From positions 58,013 through 122,012 of the forward strand of contig NZ_AOME01000051.1 of the NCBI RefSeq assembly GCF_000336935.1: a DNA stretch of 64,000 bases, in the 5' to 3' direction. Shown in pieces: positions 1 to 7,846 of the stretch. This stretch comes from Halococcus salifodinae DSM 8989. GTDB lineage: Archaea > Halobacteriota > Halobacteria > Halobacteriales > Halococcaceae. Numbering within the stretch: the first letter of the stretch is position 1; each line of letters starts with the position of its first letter. The translations under genes were made by a program, and so were the position numbers. A model generated the notes under the pieces. The model did no database searches. It was not told the origin of the DNA and saw nothing but the letters and a program-made list of their open reading frames with translations.

Positions 1-779
1 AGGACGGCATCCCGTTCATCGGAGCCGGGCCGGGCGATCCCGGCCTGCTGACGGTCACCGGCCGAAAGTTGGTCGAGGCTGCCGACCTCGTTGTCCACGC
101 GGGCTCGCTCGTTAACAGCGAACTCCTCGATGCGTACTGTGCGGACGCCGAGCAGGTGTCGAGCATCGGAAAAGATCTGGAGGAGCTGATTCCGCTCATG
201 CGCGACGCCCACGAGGCCGGACGAAGCGTCGTCCGGCTTCACAGCGGCGATCCCGCGATCTACGGTGCGGCCCTCGAACAGATGGACGCGCTCGAACACG
301 AGGATGTGCCAACCTACCTCGTGCCGGGCGTCACGTCGGCGTTCGCGGCGAGCGCGACGCTCCGGACCCAGCTCACCCTGAATGGCGTGGCGAACCACGT
401 CGCGTTCACCCGGCCGCGGGGCGAGACCCTCGATCCCGACGAGGACCACATCGGCGAGTTCGTCGAAATGGGCGACGTCACGACCTGCATCTATCTCGGT
501 ACCCACGCGATCGCCGAGACGATGGACCGCCTGGTCGAGACGGGCCACGACCCCGACACGCCGGTGACCGTCGTCTATCACGCCTCGTGGCCCGACGAGG
601 ACATCATCGAGGGCACGATCGGGACCATCGGCGAGAAAGTCGCGGCGGCGGGCTATCGAGCCTCGGCGATGGTCGTCATCGGCGACGCGGCGACGGGAGC
701 AGGCTACGAGCGCTCCTATCTCTACGGCGACTGGGCGAACCGGGGCGCGGATGAAAGCGAGAGCGAGGCGGACGACTGA
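1..779 (+). CDS. cbiF: Cobalt-precorrin-4 C11-methyltransferase CbiF, 5' truncated
   Basis: SAM-dependent methyltransferase that methylates C11 of cobalt-precorrin-4 in the cytoplasm. The gene runs in from the left edge; the first whole codon is at 3 and the reading gives the tetrapyrrole-methylase signature GAGPGDPGLLTVTG straight away, so only a few N-terminal residues are missing. About 258 residues remain, near full length for the family. Further family motifs are HSGDPAIYGA (substrate loop) and VPGVTS. The C-terminal tail is acidic. An internal TTG at 69 is a false start because it lies inside the signature domain. The next gene, cbiG, follows after a 261-bp gap that holds an inverted-repeat element, unusually long spacing for this locus. 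Confidence 0.93.
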   Translation, partial: DGIPFIGAGPGDPGLLTVTGRKLVEAADLVVHAGSLVNSELLDAYCADAEQVSSIGKDLEELIPLMRDAHEAGRSVVRLHSGDPAIYGAALEQMDALEHEDVPTYLVPGVTSAFAASATLRTQLTLNGVANHVAFTRPRGETLDPDEDHIGEFVEMGDVTTCIYLGTHAIAETMDRLVETGHDPDTPVTVVYHASWPDEDIIEGTIGTIGEKVAAAGYRASAMVVIGDAATGAGYERSYLYGDWANRGADESESEADD

Positions 780-810
780 GATGCGACGGCAACACTCCCC
801 AAAACGTGTA

Positions 811-971
811 GAAAGCCCCCGCGCTCTCGACTCGGGCGGCTCGCTGCGCGCCTCGGCTCACGGCTCGCGGCGACGCCGCTCGCGCAGACCGTGGCCTCCC
901 TTCGATCGGCCACGCGCCGCTCGCCTTCGGTGCTTGCGTCGTCGGCCGTCGTCGAGAGACCGGCCACTTTC
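811..971. repeat. 161-bp imperfect inverted-repeat element
   Basis: Between cbiF and cbiG. Read inward from each end, both strands begin GAAAG, then three variable bases, CCG, two variable bases, and CTCTCGAC: plus strand from 811, minus strand from 971. The interior is very GC-rich and full of smaller dyads. No coding frame here resembles a protein. From memory, haloarchaeal genomes carry many intergenic elements with similar ends (GAAAG...CTCTCGAC facing a CTTTCA-TCCCACCC flank), and the right flank here (968-980) reads close to that. I cannot verify membership of such a family. Confidence 0.6.
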
Positions 972-1011
972 ATTCCCACCCCTGCGGCTGGTCGGCCAGC
1001 AGTCACGCGCG

Positions 1012-1044
1012 ATGATCCACAGACAGATCAATACTGAATCATGA
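1012..1044 (+). CDS. Possible 10-residue mini-ORF coupled to cbiG
   Basis: ATG at 1012 opens MIHRQINTES and stops at TGA 1042-1044, which overlaps the cbiG ATG as ATGA. Termination at such an overlap could pass ribosomes to cbiG, which has no clear Shine-Dalgarno. It may be a chance frame; nothing but position supports translation. Confidence 0.3.
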   Translation: MIHRQINTES

Positions 1045-2054
1045 GTACCGACACCAACGACACGGATTCGAGCGAAACGAGCGAACGAGAGGAATCGAAC
1101 GGATCGAGCGGCCACTGCTCCACACCGGATTCGGATGGCGAGGTGGCCGAGGAGATCGCGATCGTGAGTTTCGAGCGCAAGCTCGACACCGCCCGCGAGA
1201 TCGCGGCGGGCATCGGCGAGGCGTACGACTCGGTCGACATCATCGAGTACCACGGCGACGTCTTCGAAGAGCACTGGGGCGAGTACGACTGTTTCGTGGG
1301 GTTGATGGCCTCGGGCATCGCGATGCGCAAGACCGCGCCGCTGCTCGACAGCAAGTGGGACGATCCCGCGATCGTGGTCGTCGACGAGGAGTTGACGTGG
1401 GCGATCCCGATCACCGGCGGCCACCACGGCGCGAACCAGGTCGCGGGCGATCTCGCGGAGTTGGGTGCCGTTCCGGCGATGACGACCGCGAGCGAAGCGG
1501 CGGGCGAGCAGGGTGTCGAGAGCAAGGCGAAGGCGCTCGACGCCCACGTCGTCAACGGCGACTCGACGGTGGCGACCAACCTCGCAGTGCTGAACGACGA
1601 TCTCGGTCCTGTCGCCCGACTCGACGGCCCCCAGGCAGTCCTCGTCGGCGACGACGTCACCGTTCTCAAACGCAACGGCGACACGGGCGTCGTGCTCGGG
1701 ACAGGAACTGTCTCCGGCGTGCAGAAGGAACAAGTCCTCGGCGCGTGGGAGGCTGCTCTCGACGACCTCGATCTCGGGTTGAGTTTCGACGATGTCGACT
1801 TCGTCGCGACCGGCACCCGGAAGGAGGGCGAGGAGGGGCTCTACGTGGCCGCCCAGGAGATCGGAGCGGGAGTCGTCCTCTTCGAGAAAGAGACCTTAGA
1901 GGGGTTCGAGGGGCCCTCACCCTCCCGATCGAAGGAGCTGATCGGGTGGCCGGGGATCGCGGAAGCGTCGGCGATCGCCGGTGGCCGTGACCACGAACTC
2001 GCGCGCGAAAAAGAGCGGTTCGACGACGCCGTGACCGTGGCGGTGGGGCGCTGA
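1041..2054 (+). CDS. cbiG: Cobalt-precorrin-5A hydrolase CbiG
   Basis: Opens the delta-lactone of cobalt-precorrin-5A and releases acetaldehyde, giving cobalt-precorrin-5B. The protein has 337 residues. An acidic Ser-rich tail of about 35 residues comes first, then the CbiG N-terminal domain with GLMASGIAMRKTAPLL, SKWDDPAIVVVDE and PITGGHHGANQVA, and a C-terminal domain with FVATGTRKEGEEGL and GPSPSRSKELIGWPGIAEASA. The order cbiF-cbiG-cbiH fits the anaerobic, early-cobalt route. The stop is one base before the cbiH1 start, so the two are co-transcribed. Confidence 0.93.
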   Translation: MSTDTNDTDSSETSEREESNGSSGHCSTPDSDGEVAEEIAIVSFERKLDTAREIAAGIGEAYDSVDIIEYHGDVFEEHWGEYDCFVGLMASGIAMRKTAPLLDSKWDDPAIVVVDEELTWAIPITGGHHGANQVAGDLAELGAVPAMTTASEAAGEQGVESKAKALDAHVVNGDSTVATNLAVLNDDLGPVARLDGPQAVLVGDDVTVLKRNGDTGVVLGTGTVSGVQKEQVLGAWEAALDDLDLGLSFDDVDFVATGTRKEGEEGLYVAAQEIGAGVVLFEKETLEGFEGPSPSRSKELIGWPGIAEASAIAGGRDHELAREKERFDDAVTVAVGR

Positions 2055-2055
2055 G

Positions 2056-2949
2056 ATGGCTGCGACGAACGACGACGATCTCGGGACGCTCTCCGTCGTC
2101 GGTATCGGCCCAGGTCTTCCGCACGCGATGACTCAGCGTGCGAAAGACGTGATCGCCACCGCCGACTGCGTGATCGCCTCGAATCTCTACCAGGCGTTCC
2201 TGCGCCGGGACGGCACGCTGCCGCCAGAGGATGCCGCGGTCGCTGCGGCCACCGACGGCGGTACTGCCGCCGGTGACGACGGGGCGACGGTGCTCGAACG
2301 ACCGAACGGGACCCGCCAGACGCTCGTCCGGTCGTCGATGGGCCAGCAGATCGAACTCGCGCGCGAGGCGTTCGAGCGGGTCCGCGACGGCGAGGACGTC
2401 GCCCACGTCTCCGGCGGCGATCCGAACGTCTACGGTAAGAGCGACTTGCTGTTCACGATGGCCGAAGCGGAGGGGGCGACGGATATCCCGATCGAGGTCG
2501 TGCCGGGCGTGACGGCTGCGCTCGGCGGCGCGGCGAACCTCGGCGCGCCCCTCTCGAACGACTTCTGCACGATCTCGCTTTCGGACAAGTGGCGCGGGTG
2601 GGACGAGATCGCCGAGAAGCTCCGCGCAGCCGCCATCAGCGGGTTCGTGATCGTGCTGTACAACTGCTGGCGCGACTACGAGCGCGCGATCGACGTACTC
2701 CGTGAGGAGCGGAGCGACGACGTCCCGGTGGGGATCTTCAACGACGCCGGCCGAGGCGACGCCGGCCGGAATTTGGAGGACGAGACCCACACCATCACGA
2801 CGCTCGGCGCGGCGACCGACCACGACGACGAGGTCGGCGGGATGGGGACCTCGATCCTCGTCGGCAATCACGAGACGGCGGTCTGGGAGAACGATTTCGA
2901 CGAGTACCTCGTCACCCCGCGCGGCGGGCGTGACGTCGACGATTTCTGA
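2056..2949 (+). CDS. cbiH: Cobalt-precorrin-3 C17-methyltransferase, first CbiH paralogue
   Basis: CbiH performs C17 methylation with ring contraction. This copy has 297 residues: SVVGIGPGLPHAMTQRA near the N-terminus, SGGDPNVYGK (substrate loop), VPGVTAALGGAANLGAPL, FCTISLSDKW and a C-terminal LVTPRGG. An extra Gly/Ala/Asp-rich insertion lies at about residues 60-85. It is followed two bases later by a second CbiH. Both keep the methylase motifs, so they may have divided the two half-reactions or act as a heterodimer; that is inference. Confidence 0.88.
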   Translation: MAATNDDDLGTLSVVGIGPGLPHAMTQRAKDVIATADCVIASNLYQAFLRRDGTLPPEDAAVAAATDGGTAAGDDGATVLERPNGTRQTLVRSSMGQQIELAREAFERVRDGEDVAHVSGGDPNVYGKSDLLFTMAEAEGATDIPIEVVPGVTAALGGAANLGAPLSNDFCTISLSDKWRGWDEIAEKLRAAAISGFVIVLYNCWRDYERAIDVLREERSDDVPVGIFNDAGRGDAGRNLEDETHTITTLGAATDHDDEVGGMGTSILVGNHETAVWENDFDEYLVTPRGGRDVDDF

Positions 2950-2951
2950 CC

Positions 2952-3944
2952 ATGAGCACTGACGACACCACCGAGACGACCGAAACCGACGCGAGCACAG
3001 ACGCGGAAACCACCACGGCAAGCGCCGAGAGTGAGTGCGGGGCGTCGAGTTCGACGACGGAGTCCGGATGCGGCGCAGCCGATACGGACGAATCCGCTTC
3101 GAGCTGTGGTAGTTCGAAAGGAGACACGACCGACGAGAAGGTGGGATCGACGGTCGAAGACTTCGACGCCGATCCGGGCAGACTGATCGCCGTCGGTCTC
3201 GGCCCTGGCGAACCCGAGGGAATGACGAGTCGCGCGAAAGCGGCGCTCGCCGACGCCGAGCACATCGTGGGCTACACCACCTACGTCGATCTGCTGCCCG
3301 ACGGTATCACCGAGAACGCCGACGACATCCACTCGACGCCGATGTGCGGCGAAGTCTCCCGGACCGAGGAGGCGGTCGATCGCGCGCTCGCGGGCAACGC
3401 GGTCGCCATCATCGGGAGCGGCGATCCGAACGTCTACGCGCTCGCCGGCCTCGCGCTCGAGATCCTCGAATCGAAGGGTGCGACCGCCTCGATGGTCGAG
3501 TTCGACGTCGTGCCCGGCGTGCCCGCCGCCCAGTCCTGCGCCGCGCGCGTCGGCGCACCCCTGGTGAACGACACGGTGAGCGTTTCGCTGTCGGATCACT
3601 TGACGTCGATGGACACCATCGAGTCGCGGCTCCACGCGGTCGCCGCAGAGGGGTTCACCATCGCGATCTACAACCCGTGGAGCCGCAAGCGCCGAGAGAA
3701 CTTCGAGACGTGCTGTGAGATCCTGCTCGAACACCGCGATCCGTCGACGCCGGTCGGGGTCGTCCACGGTGCGAGCCGAGACGACGAGGCGGCCGAGATC
3801 GTTGAACTGAATGAGCTCGAAGAGCTCGGCGAGACAGATCTGATCGACATGACGACGACGCTCCTCGTCGGCAACGAGGAGACGTACGTCTGGGACGACC
3901 GAATGGTCACCCCACGGGGCTACGAGTCGAAGTATGACTACTGA
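2952..3944 (+). CDS. cbiH: Cobalt-precorrin-3 C17-methyltransferase, second CbiH with Cys-containing N-terminal tail
   Basis: 330 residues. The catalytic half starts near residue 77 with IAVGLGPGEPEGMTSRAK and continues with GSGDPNVYALAGLALEI, VPGVPAAQSCAARVGAPLV, VSLSDHLT and VTPRGYESKYDY. The first 75 residues form a low-complexity Ser/Thr/Asp/Glu tail containing three spaced cysteines (SECGASS, SGCGAAD, SSCGSS), absent from the first paralogue. In Bacillus the long CbiH60 carries an Fe-S cluster, so a metal-binding tail is conceivable, but three cysteines in a disordered tail are weak evidence. The 3' end overlaps the ferredoxin gene by 11 bp. Confidence 0.88.
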   Translation: MSTDDTTETTETDASTDAETTTASAESECGASSSTTESGCGAADTDESASSCGSSKGDTTDEKVGSTVEDFDADPGRLIAVGLGPGEPEGMTSRAKAALADAEHIVGYTTYVDLLPDGITENADDIHSTPMCGEVSRTEEAVDRALAGNAVAIIGSGDPNVYALAGLALEILESKGATASMVEFDVVPGVPAAQSCAARVGAPLVNDTVSVSLSDHLTSMDTIESRLHAVAAEGFTIAIYNPWSRKRRENFETCCEILLEHRDPSTPVGVVHGASRDDEAAEIVELNELEELGETDLIDMTTTLLVGNEETYVWDDRMVTPRGYESKYDY

Positions 3945-4221
3945 GTACGAGATCCGTCTCGACCGGGAGCGGTGTGACGGCATCTTCGCCTGTCTCGTCC
4001 GCGACGACCGTTTCGTCGAGGCCACTGATGGACTGGCGACGATCGAGGCCTCGGACGACAGCGTGGCGAGCGAGCGGACGGCGGAGACGGCCCTCGTCGC
4101 GACGTTCGATGACGACCGCATCGACGCTGCCCGACAGGCCGCCCGTGCCTGTCCGGTCGATGCGATCAGCGTGAGCGGAACCGACGGAGGAACCGACACG
4201 ACGGAGGCCGACGATGAGTGA
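3934..4221 (+). CDS. 3Fe-4S-type single-cluster ferredoxin
   Basis: 95 residues. The pattern CDGIFAC (C-x5-C) near residue 15 and ACPVDAI near residue 72 matches the 3Fe-4S ferredoxin type, with the usual middle Cys of the 4Fe-4S motif lacking. The middle carries an acidic Ala/Ser insert. It is a small cytoplasmic electron carrier. Lying between the second cbiH and cbiX, it is likely to serve a redox step of corrin synthesis, for example CbiH ring contraction or cobalt reduction; that role is inferred from context. It overlaps the gene on each side. Confidence 0.8.
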   Translation: MTTEYEIRLDRERCDGIFACLVRDDRFVEATDGLATIEASDDSVASERTAETALVATFDDDRIDAARQAARACPVDAISVSGTDGGTDTTEADDE

Positions 4222-4924
4222 CACCGAGGAAGGGGCGGCGACGCCGGCCCCCGCCACGGACCTGCTCGCGGCGTCGCCGGCGACGGCGTACTTCTGGGGC
4301 CGGGTCGCGGGCGACGGCGACCTCTCTCGCAACAGTGTGACCGTGCGCGCGGGCGACGACACCGCGGCCGACGCGCTGGCGGCGGTCGCGGGCGCGAACC
4401 GAACCGACCACCGGGTCGCGGCGCGCGAATCGGCCCACGACGCGTCGATCGTCCGATACGAGGACGAGTACGAACTCCAGGTGATCGGCGCGCCCGCCGA
4501 GCGCGCCAGCGCGGCACTCGGACTCCCGATCGACGGCCAGGCCGGCGGCTACCGATTCGACGCGTTCGCCGACCACCGCGCGCCGCTCGTTCGGGGGCTG
4601 CTCGAAGCCTGCGGCACCGTCTGCTTCCGGGAGTCAGCGGGGAGGGTCGGAATCTCGTTCGTCCACGACGACGAGCGCCTGCTCGAAACGGTCCGCTCGC
4701 TCCTCGACGCCGCCGATCCACACGTTCCGACCGACGACCTCGCCAAAAGCTCCTCGGGCGGGTACTGGTTCGGGCTGGCGGACGACGCCGATGTCGCCGG
4801 ATTCGCCCAGTGGGTGTACGCCGGGAGCGACGTGTCGGGACTCTACTCCGAGAATCGACGCCGGAAGCTCCGCCGGAGCGTCGAACGCGCAACCGGCGGC
4901 GACGTCGGAGAGCTCTCGGGATGA
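4214..4924 (+). CDS. LAGLIDADG-endonuclease-like protein of the cobalamin operon
   Basis: 236 residues; not a known corrin enzyme. Two halves each look like a LAGLIDADG helix: AYFWGRVAGDGDL near residue 25 and LVRGLLEACGTVCF near residue 123, the latter followed by GRVGISFVHDDERLLETVRSLL, typical of the strand-strand-helix after such a helix. The C-terminus has WVYAGSDVSGLYSENRRRKL, resembling the W-Y...L-x-RK ending of these domains. The first acidic residue is kept (GDGD), but the second position is Cys (EACG instead of DADG), so nuclease activity looks impaired. It is translationally coupled to both neighbours, suggesting a regulatory or structural job in cobalamin synthesis. The homology call is from motifs only. 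Confidence 0.6.
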   Translation: MSDTEEGAATPAPATDLLAASPATAYFWGRVAGDGDLSRNSVTVRAGDDTAADALAAVAGANRTDHRVAARESAHDASIVRYEDEYELQVIGAPAERASAALGLPIDGQAGGYRFDAFADHRAPLVRGLLEACGTVCFRESAGRVGISFVHDDERLLETVRSLLDAADPHVPTDDLAKSSSGGYWFGLADDADVAGFAQWVYAGSDVSGLYSENRRRKLRRSVERATGGDVGELSG

Positions 4925-6147
4925 CCGCGAGCGCGCAGGCCGCCCCCGCAGGACTCGACGACGAGGCGGTACTGCTGGTCGGTCACGGCTCCCGGCGCGA
5001 GAAGTCGAACGAGCAGGTCCGCGAGCTCGCCAGTGGGATGGAAGACCGACTGGGCGTCCCGGTCGACGTCGGCTTTCTCGAACTCGCCGCACCGTCGATC
5101 GACGAGGCGATCGCGGGGCTCGCCCCGGCGGTGTCGCGAGTTACGGTCGTCCAGCTCTCGCTGTTCGCCGCGAGCCACGTCAAAAACGACGTACCGCTCG
5201 CCGTCGAACGTGCCCGCTCGGCACACCCCGATCTGACGCTGCACAACGGCTCGCATCTCGGCGTCCATCCCGCGATCGTCGATCTGCTCGACGATCGGGC
5301 TGCCGCGGTGGAGGATGGGTTGGAAGCGGATCGCGGGGCCGAGGAGGTCGCGGTCGTGCTCTGTGCGCGCGGGTCCAGCGATCCCGACGCCAACGCCGAC
5401 GTGCACAAGCTGGCACGGCTGCTCTACGAGGGCCGTGCGCTCGATCGGGTCGAGGCGTGTTTCGTCGGTGTCACCGAACCGCGGCTGTCGGGGGCGCTTC
5501 ACGCAGTCGCCAAACACCGCCCCGACGCGATCGTCGTGCTGCCGTACATGCTCGGTGACGGCGTGCTCACCCAGCGGATCCGGGACCGTACTGCGGAGTT
5601 CGACGCCGAGTACCCCTACGTCGACGCGGCGGCCGGCGACCCGCTCGGCACCGATCCGCGGTTGCTCGACGTGCTCTGTGATCGGTGGCAGGCGGCCCGA
5701 ACCGACAGCGTCGAGATGTCGTGTGACACCTGCAAGTACAAAGTCGAACTCGACGGCTACGAGGAGGACGTCGGCGGTGCGCGCGCGATGCTTCGTGCGC
5801 TCACCCACCAGGAATCCCACGCCGACCGCGAGAGCGTCGACGACGATCCCCACGCCCACGACGCGCCCGCAAAACACGTCGCGGTCTGTACGAACCAGAC
5901 CTGCGCCGCCGACGGCGCGCCCGCGGTGCTCGAACGGCTCCGACAGGCGGCCCGCGACTCCGCAGCCTGCGACGCCCGAATCACCCGCTCGTCGTGTCTC
6001 GGCCGATGCGGCGACGGCCCGATGGTCGCGGTCTACCCCGACGGCGTCTGGTACGGCGGCGTCGACGAGAGCGACGCCGACCGCATCGTCTCCTCGCATC
6101 TCGACCGCGAGCGCATCGTGAGCGATCTCGTCGATCAGACGCTGTGA
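4921..6147 (+). CDS. cbiX: Sirohydrochlorin cobaltochelatase CbiX, long form with two C-terminal Fe-S domains
   Basis: Inserts Co2+ into sirohydrochlorin, the entry step of early-cobalt corrin synthesis. I start it at ATG 4921 (ATGA overlap, 408 residues) because the upstream in-frame stretch is Arg-rich and unlike the family. Order: a first CbiX half (VLLVGHGSRREKSNEQ, active His; FAASHVKNDVPLAV), a second half (VAVVLCARGSSDPDANADV, VLPYMLGDG), a linker with SCDTCKYKVEL like the Cys motif of the DR2241-type domain (about 265-300), and a thioredoxin-like 2Fe-2S ferredoxin domain (VCTNQTC, SSCLGRCGDGPMVAVYPDGVWY; about 320-408). The Fe-S domains may supply electrons or sense redox state; that is inferred. 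Confidence 0.9.
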   Translation: MTASAQAAPAGLDDEAVLLVGHGSRREKSNEQVRELASGMEDRLGVPVDVGFLELAAPSIDEAIAGLAPAVSRVTVVQLSLFAASHVKNDVPLAVERARSAHPDLTLHNGSHLGVHPAIVDLLDDRAAAVEDGLEADRGAEEVAVVLCARGSSDPDANADVHKLARLLYEGRALDRVEACFVGVTEPRLSGALHAVAKHRPDAIVVLPYMLGDGVLTQRIRDRTAEFDAEYPYVDAAAGDPLGTDPRLLDVLCDRWQAARTDSVEMSCDTCKYKVELDGYEEDVGGARAMLRALTHQESHADRESVDDDPHAHDAPAKHVAVCTNQTCAADGAPAVLERLRQAARDSAACDARITRSSCLGRCGDGPMVAVYPDGVWYGGVDESDADRIVSSHLDRERIVSDLVDQTL

Positions 6148-6174
6148 CGCCCAACTAAATCCACATTACCACAC

Positions 6175-6546
6175 ATGACTTGTCACGAACTCGAAGCACT
6201 CCGACTCGGACTCATGAACGTCCTCGGCACAGAGGACCGAACCGCTCGCGACCACGCCGAACAGGAGCTGGAGGGCCATCTCGACGGCCCCATCGAGGGG
6301 CTTGCGAACGCCGAAACCCTCTCAGGTATCGAGCGCCATCTCGATGCAGCGCTCGTCGATCTCGAAGAAGAGATCGCCACCACCGACGAGAACGACCCCG
6401 AATACGACTACCTCCGCGGGCGACTCGTCGCCGTCCGGGACGGCGAGCGTGCCGTCCACCGGCTGACCGATCAGGGCGAGAGCGTCCTTGACGGGCTCGG
6501 CGACGCACACGATCTCCTCCACGAGGCGTTCCCGGCGGATGAGTAG
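6175..6546 (+). CDS. DUF3209 family protein
   Basis: 123 residues, almost all predicted helix, highly acidic, starting MTCHELEALRLGLMNVLG, which I recognise as the DUF3209 family of haloarchaeal cobalamin loci. No catalytic motif or membrane segment is visible. The Cys-His pair at residues 3-4 could bind metal. It begins 27 bp after cbiX and overlaps the beta-propeller gene by 8 bp, so the three are probably co-translated. The function is unknown; a cobalt or tetrapyrrole handling role is only a context guess. Confidence 0.75.
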   Translation: MTCHELEALRLGLMNVLGTEDRTARDHAEQELEGHLDGPIEGLANAETLSGIERHLDAALVDLEEEIATTDENDPEYDYLRGRLVAVRDGERAVHRLTDQGESVLDGLGDAHDLLHEAFPADE

Positions 6547-7792
6547 TTCGGACGTGACGACCGATACCACGACTGTCCCCCTCGGCGACATCGAGCCGGC
6601 GCGGTCGCGCCACGCTGGCCGGCGCTCGGCCGTGGCGCTGACCGAGGACCTGCTCGTTGCCGGCACGGCGGTGGGGGATGTCCGTGCGTACGATCGAACA
6701 ACCCTCGACGAACGCTGGTTCGCCGAGGGAACGAACGACGAAACGAGCGTCGTCGCGGCGGTTGGATTCGCTGGCGGCGTCGCCGTCGGCGAGCGCGGCC
6801 CGGACGGCGGGGTTCGGCTCTACGATGTCGCGACCGGTAGCGTGCGCTGGCGATACGACACGGCGGACGACGTCGGCGCACCCCAGAAACGGAGCCGGTT
6901 TTTCCTGCCGTTCGTCGCCGACCTCGCGGTCTGCGGGGAGCGGCTGTACGTCGCCGCGCGGCGTTACGAGCGCGACGGCGACGACCGCTCGTTCCGGAGC
7001 GTGGTCTACGCCTTCGAGGAGACCGGCGACATCGCGTGGACGTACGAAACCGACGCATCGCCGATTAGCCTCGACGCAGATGATGGGGCGGATCGACGAG
7101 ACGGCCGCGTCGCCGTCGCGTACAACCGCTGTCCGGGCGACCACCAGCACGGCGTAGTCGTTCTCGACGCCGAGACCGGCGCGGTGCAGTGGCAGTGGGA
7201 TCCTGGAACCGCCGGCCAGCGCCGCGTCGGCGACGTATCGTTGCTCGAAACGGGCGTCGCGGTCGCCAGCCACGGCGACTACCGTGGCTACCGGCTTGGT
7301 GCGGGCGGCGCGGAGCGGTGGTCGGTCGATCTCGCCACGCTGACGAAAATCGACGACGAGACGCTCTACGCCTACCCGAACCACGTCCACGCGACCCCCG
7401 AAGGCTGCGTCTTCGTCACCGGGAACACCTACCCCGAAGAGGGACGCGAAACCGCGTCGCTCCACCCCGACGAACACACCGCGTTCGGCTACTCGCCCGA
7501 GGGCGAACGGGTGTGGTCGGCGTCGGTCGGCGGGTTCGCTGGCGAGATCGCGGCGTCCGGCGACCTGATCGCGGTTCCCTGCGCACAGCAGTTCCGAACG
7601 CGAGACCCGGCGACGCACGCGCTGCGTGTTTTCGACGTACGGAAGGGTCGCTGTGCGGAGCGCGACGCCGAGGGGATCGTCACTGCGGCCGCGGTCGACG
7701 AACGAGCGTTCGTGGCCGTCGAGGAGCCGGTCGTCTACCACGACGAGGGCCAGCGCCGCGGCGCGTACCGACTCCACGCTGGCGGGCCGTAA
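6539..7792 (+). CDS. PQQ/WD-type beta-propeller protein of the cobalamin operon
   Basis: 417 residues from ATG 6539, which overlaps the preceding stop as ATGAGTAG. Recurrent blades such as DVRAYDRTTLDERW, GVRLYDVATGSVRWRYD, VVVLDAETGAVQWQWDPG and ALRVFDVRKGRC mark a PQQ-like (BamB-like) propeller of roughly seven blades. There is no signal peptide or lipobox, so unlike BamB it should be cytoplasmic. Propellers of this kind usually act as binding scaffolds. It is the last gene of the first forward cobalamin transcript and converges with the 2Fe-2S gene. A scaffold for corrin enzymes is possible but unproven. Confidence 0.75.
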   Translation: MSSSDVTTDTTTVPLGDIEPARSRHAGRRSAVALTEDLLVAGTAVGDVRAYDRTTLDERWFAEGTNDETSVVAAVGFAGGVAVGERGPDGGVRLYDVATGSVRWRYDTADDVGAPQKRSRFFLPFVADLAVCGERLYVAARRYERDGDDRSFRSVVYAFEETGDIAWTYETDASPISLDADDGADRRDGRVAVAYNRCPGDHQHGVVVLDAETGAVQWQWDPGTAGQRRVGDVSLLETGVAVASHGDYRGYRLGAGGAERWSVDLATLTKIDDETLYAYPNHVHATPEGCVFVTGNTYPEEGRETASLHPDEHTAFGYSPEGERVWSASVGGFAGEIAASGDLIAVPCAQQFRTRDPATHALRVFDVRKGRCAERDAEGIVTAAAVDERAFVAVEEPVVYHDEGQRRGAYRLHAGGP

Positions 7793-7846
7793 CTCCTCTC
7801 GGTCGCCGCTCGATATCGGATACGACAGTCGAGTGGCCGAAAAATC

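Noticed and set aside
69..779. cbiF starting at TTG 69
   Set aside because: The preceding in-frame codons encode the core GAGPGDPG motif, so the true start is left of the window.
2868..4892. Long reverse-strand open frame of 674 codons opposite cbiH and cbiX
   Set aside because: Arg/Pro-rich shadow of GC-rich codon use; the forward genes match known families throughout.
4810..4920. N-terminal extension of the long CbiX
   Set aside because: The added residues are Arg-rich, unlike haloarchaeal proteins, and overlap the preceding gene; ATG 4921 forms a clean ATGA junction.
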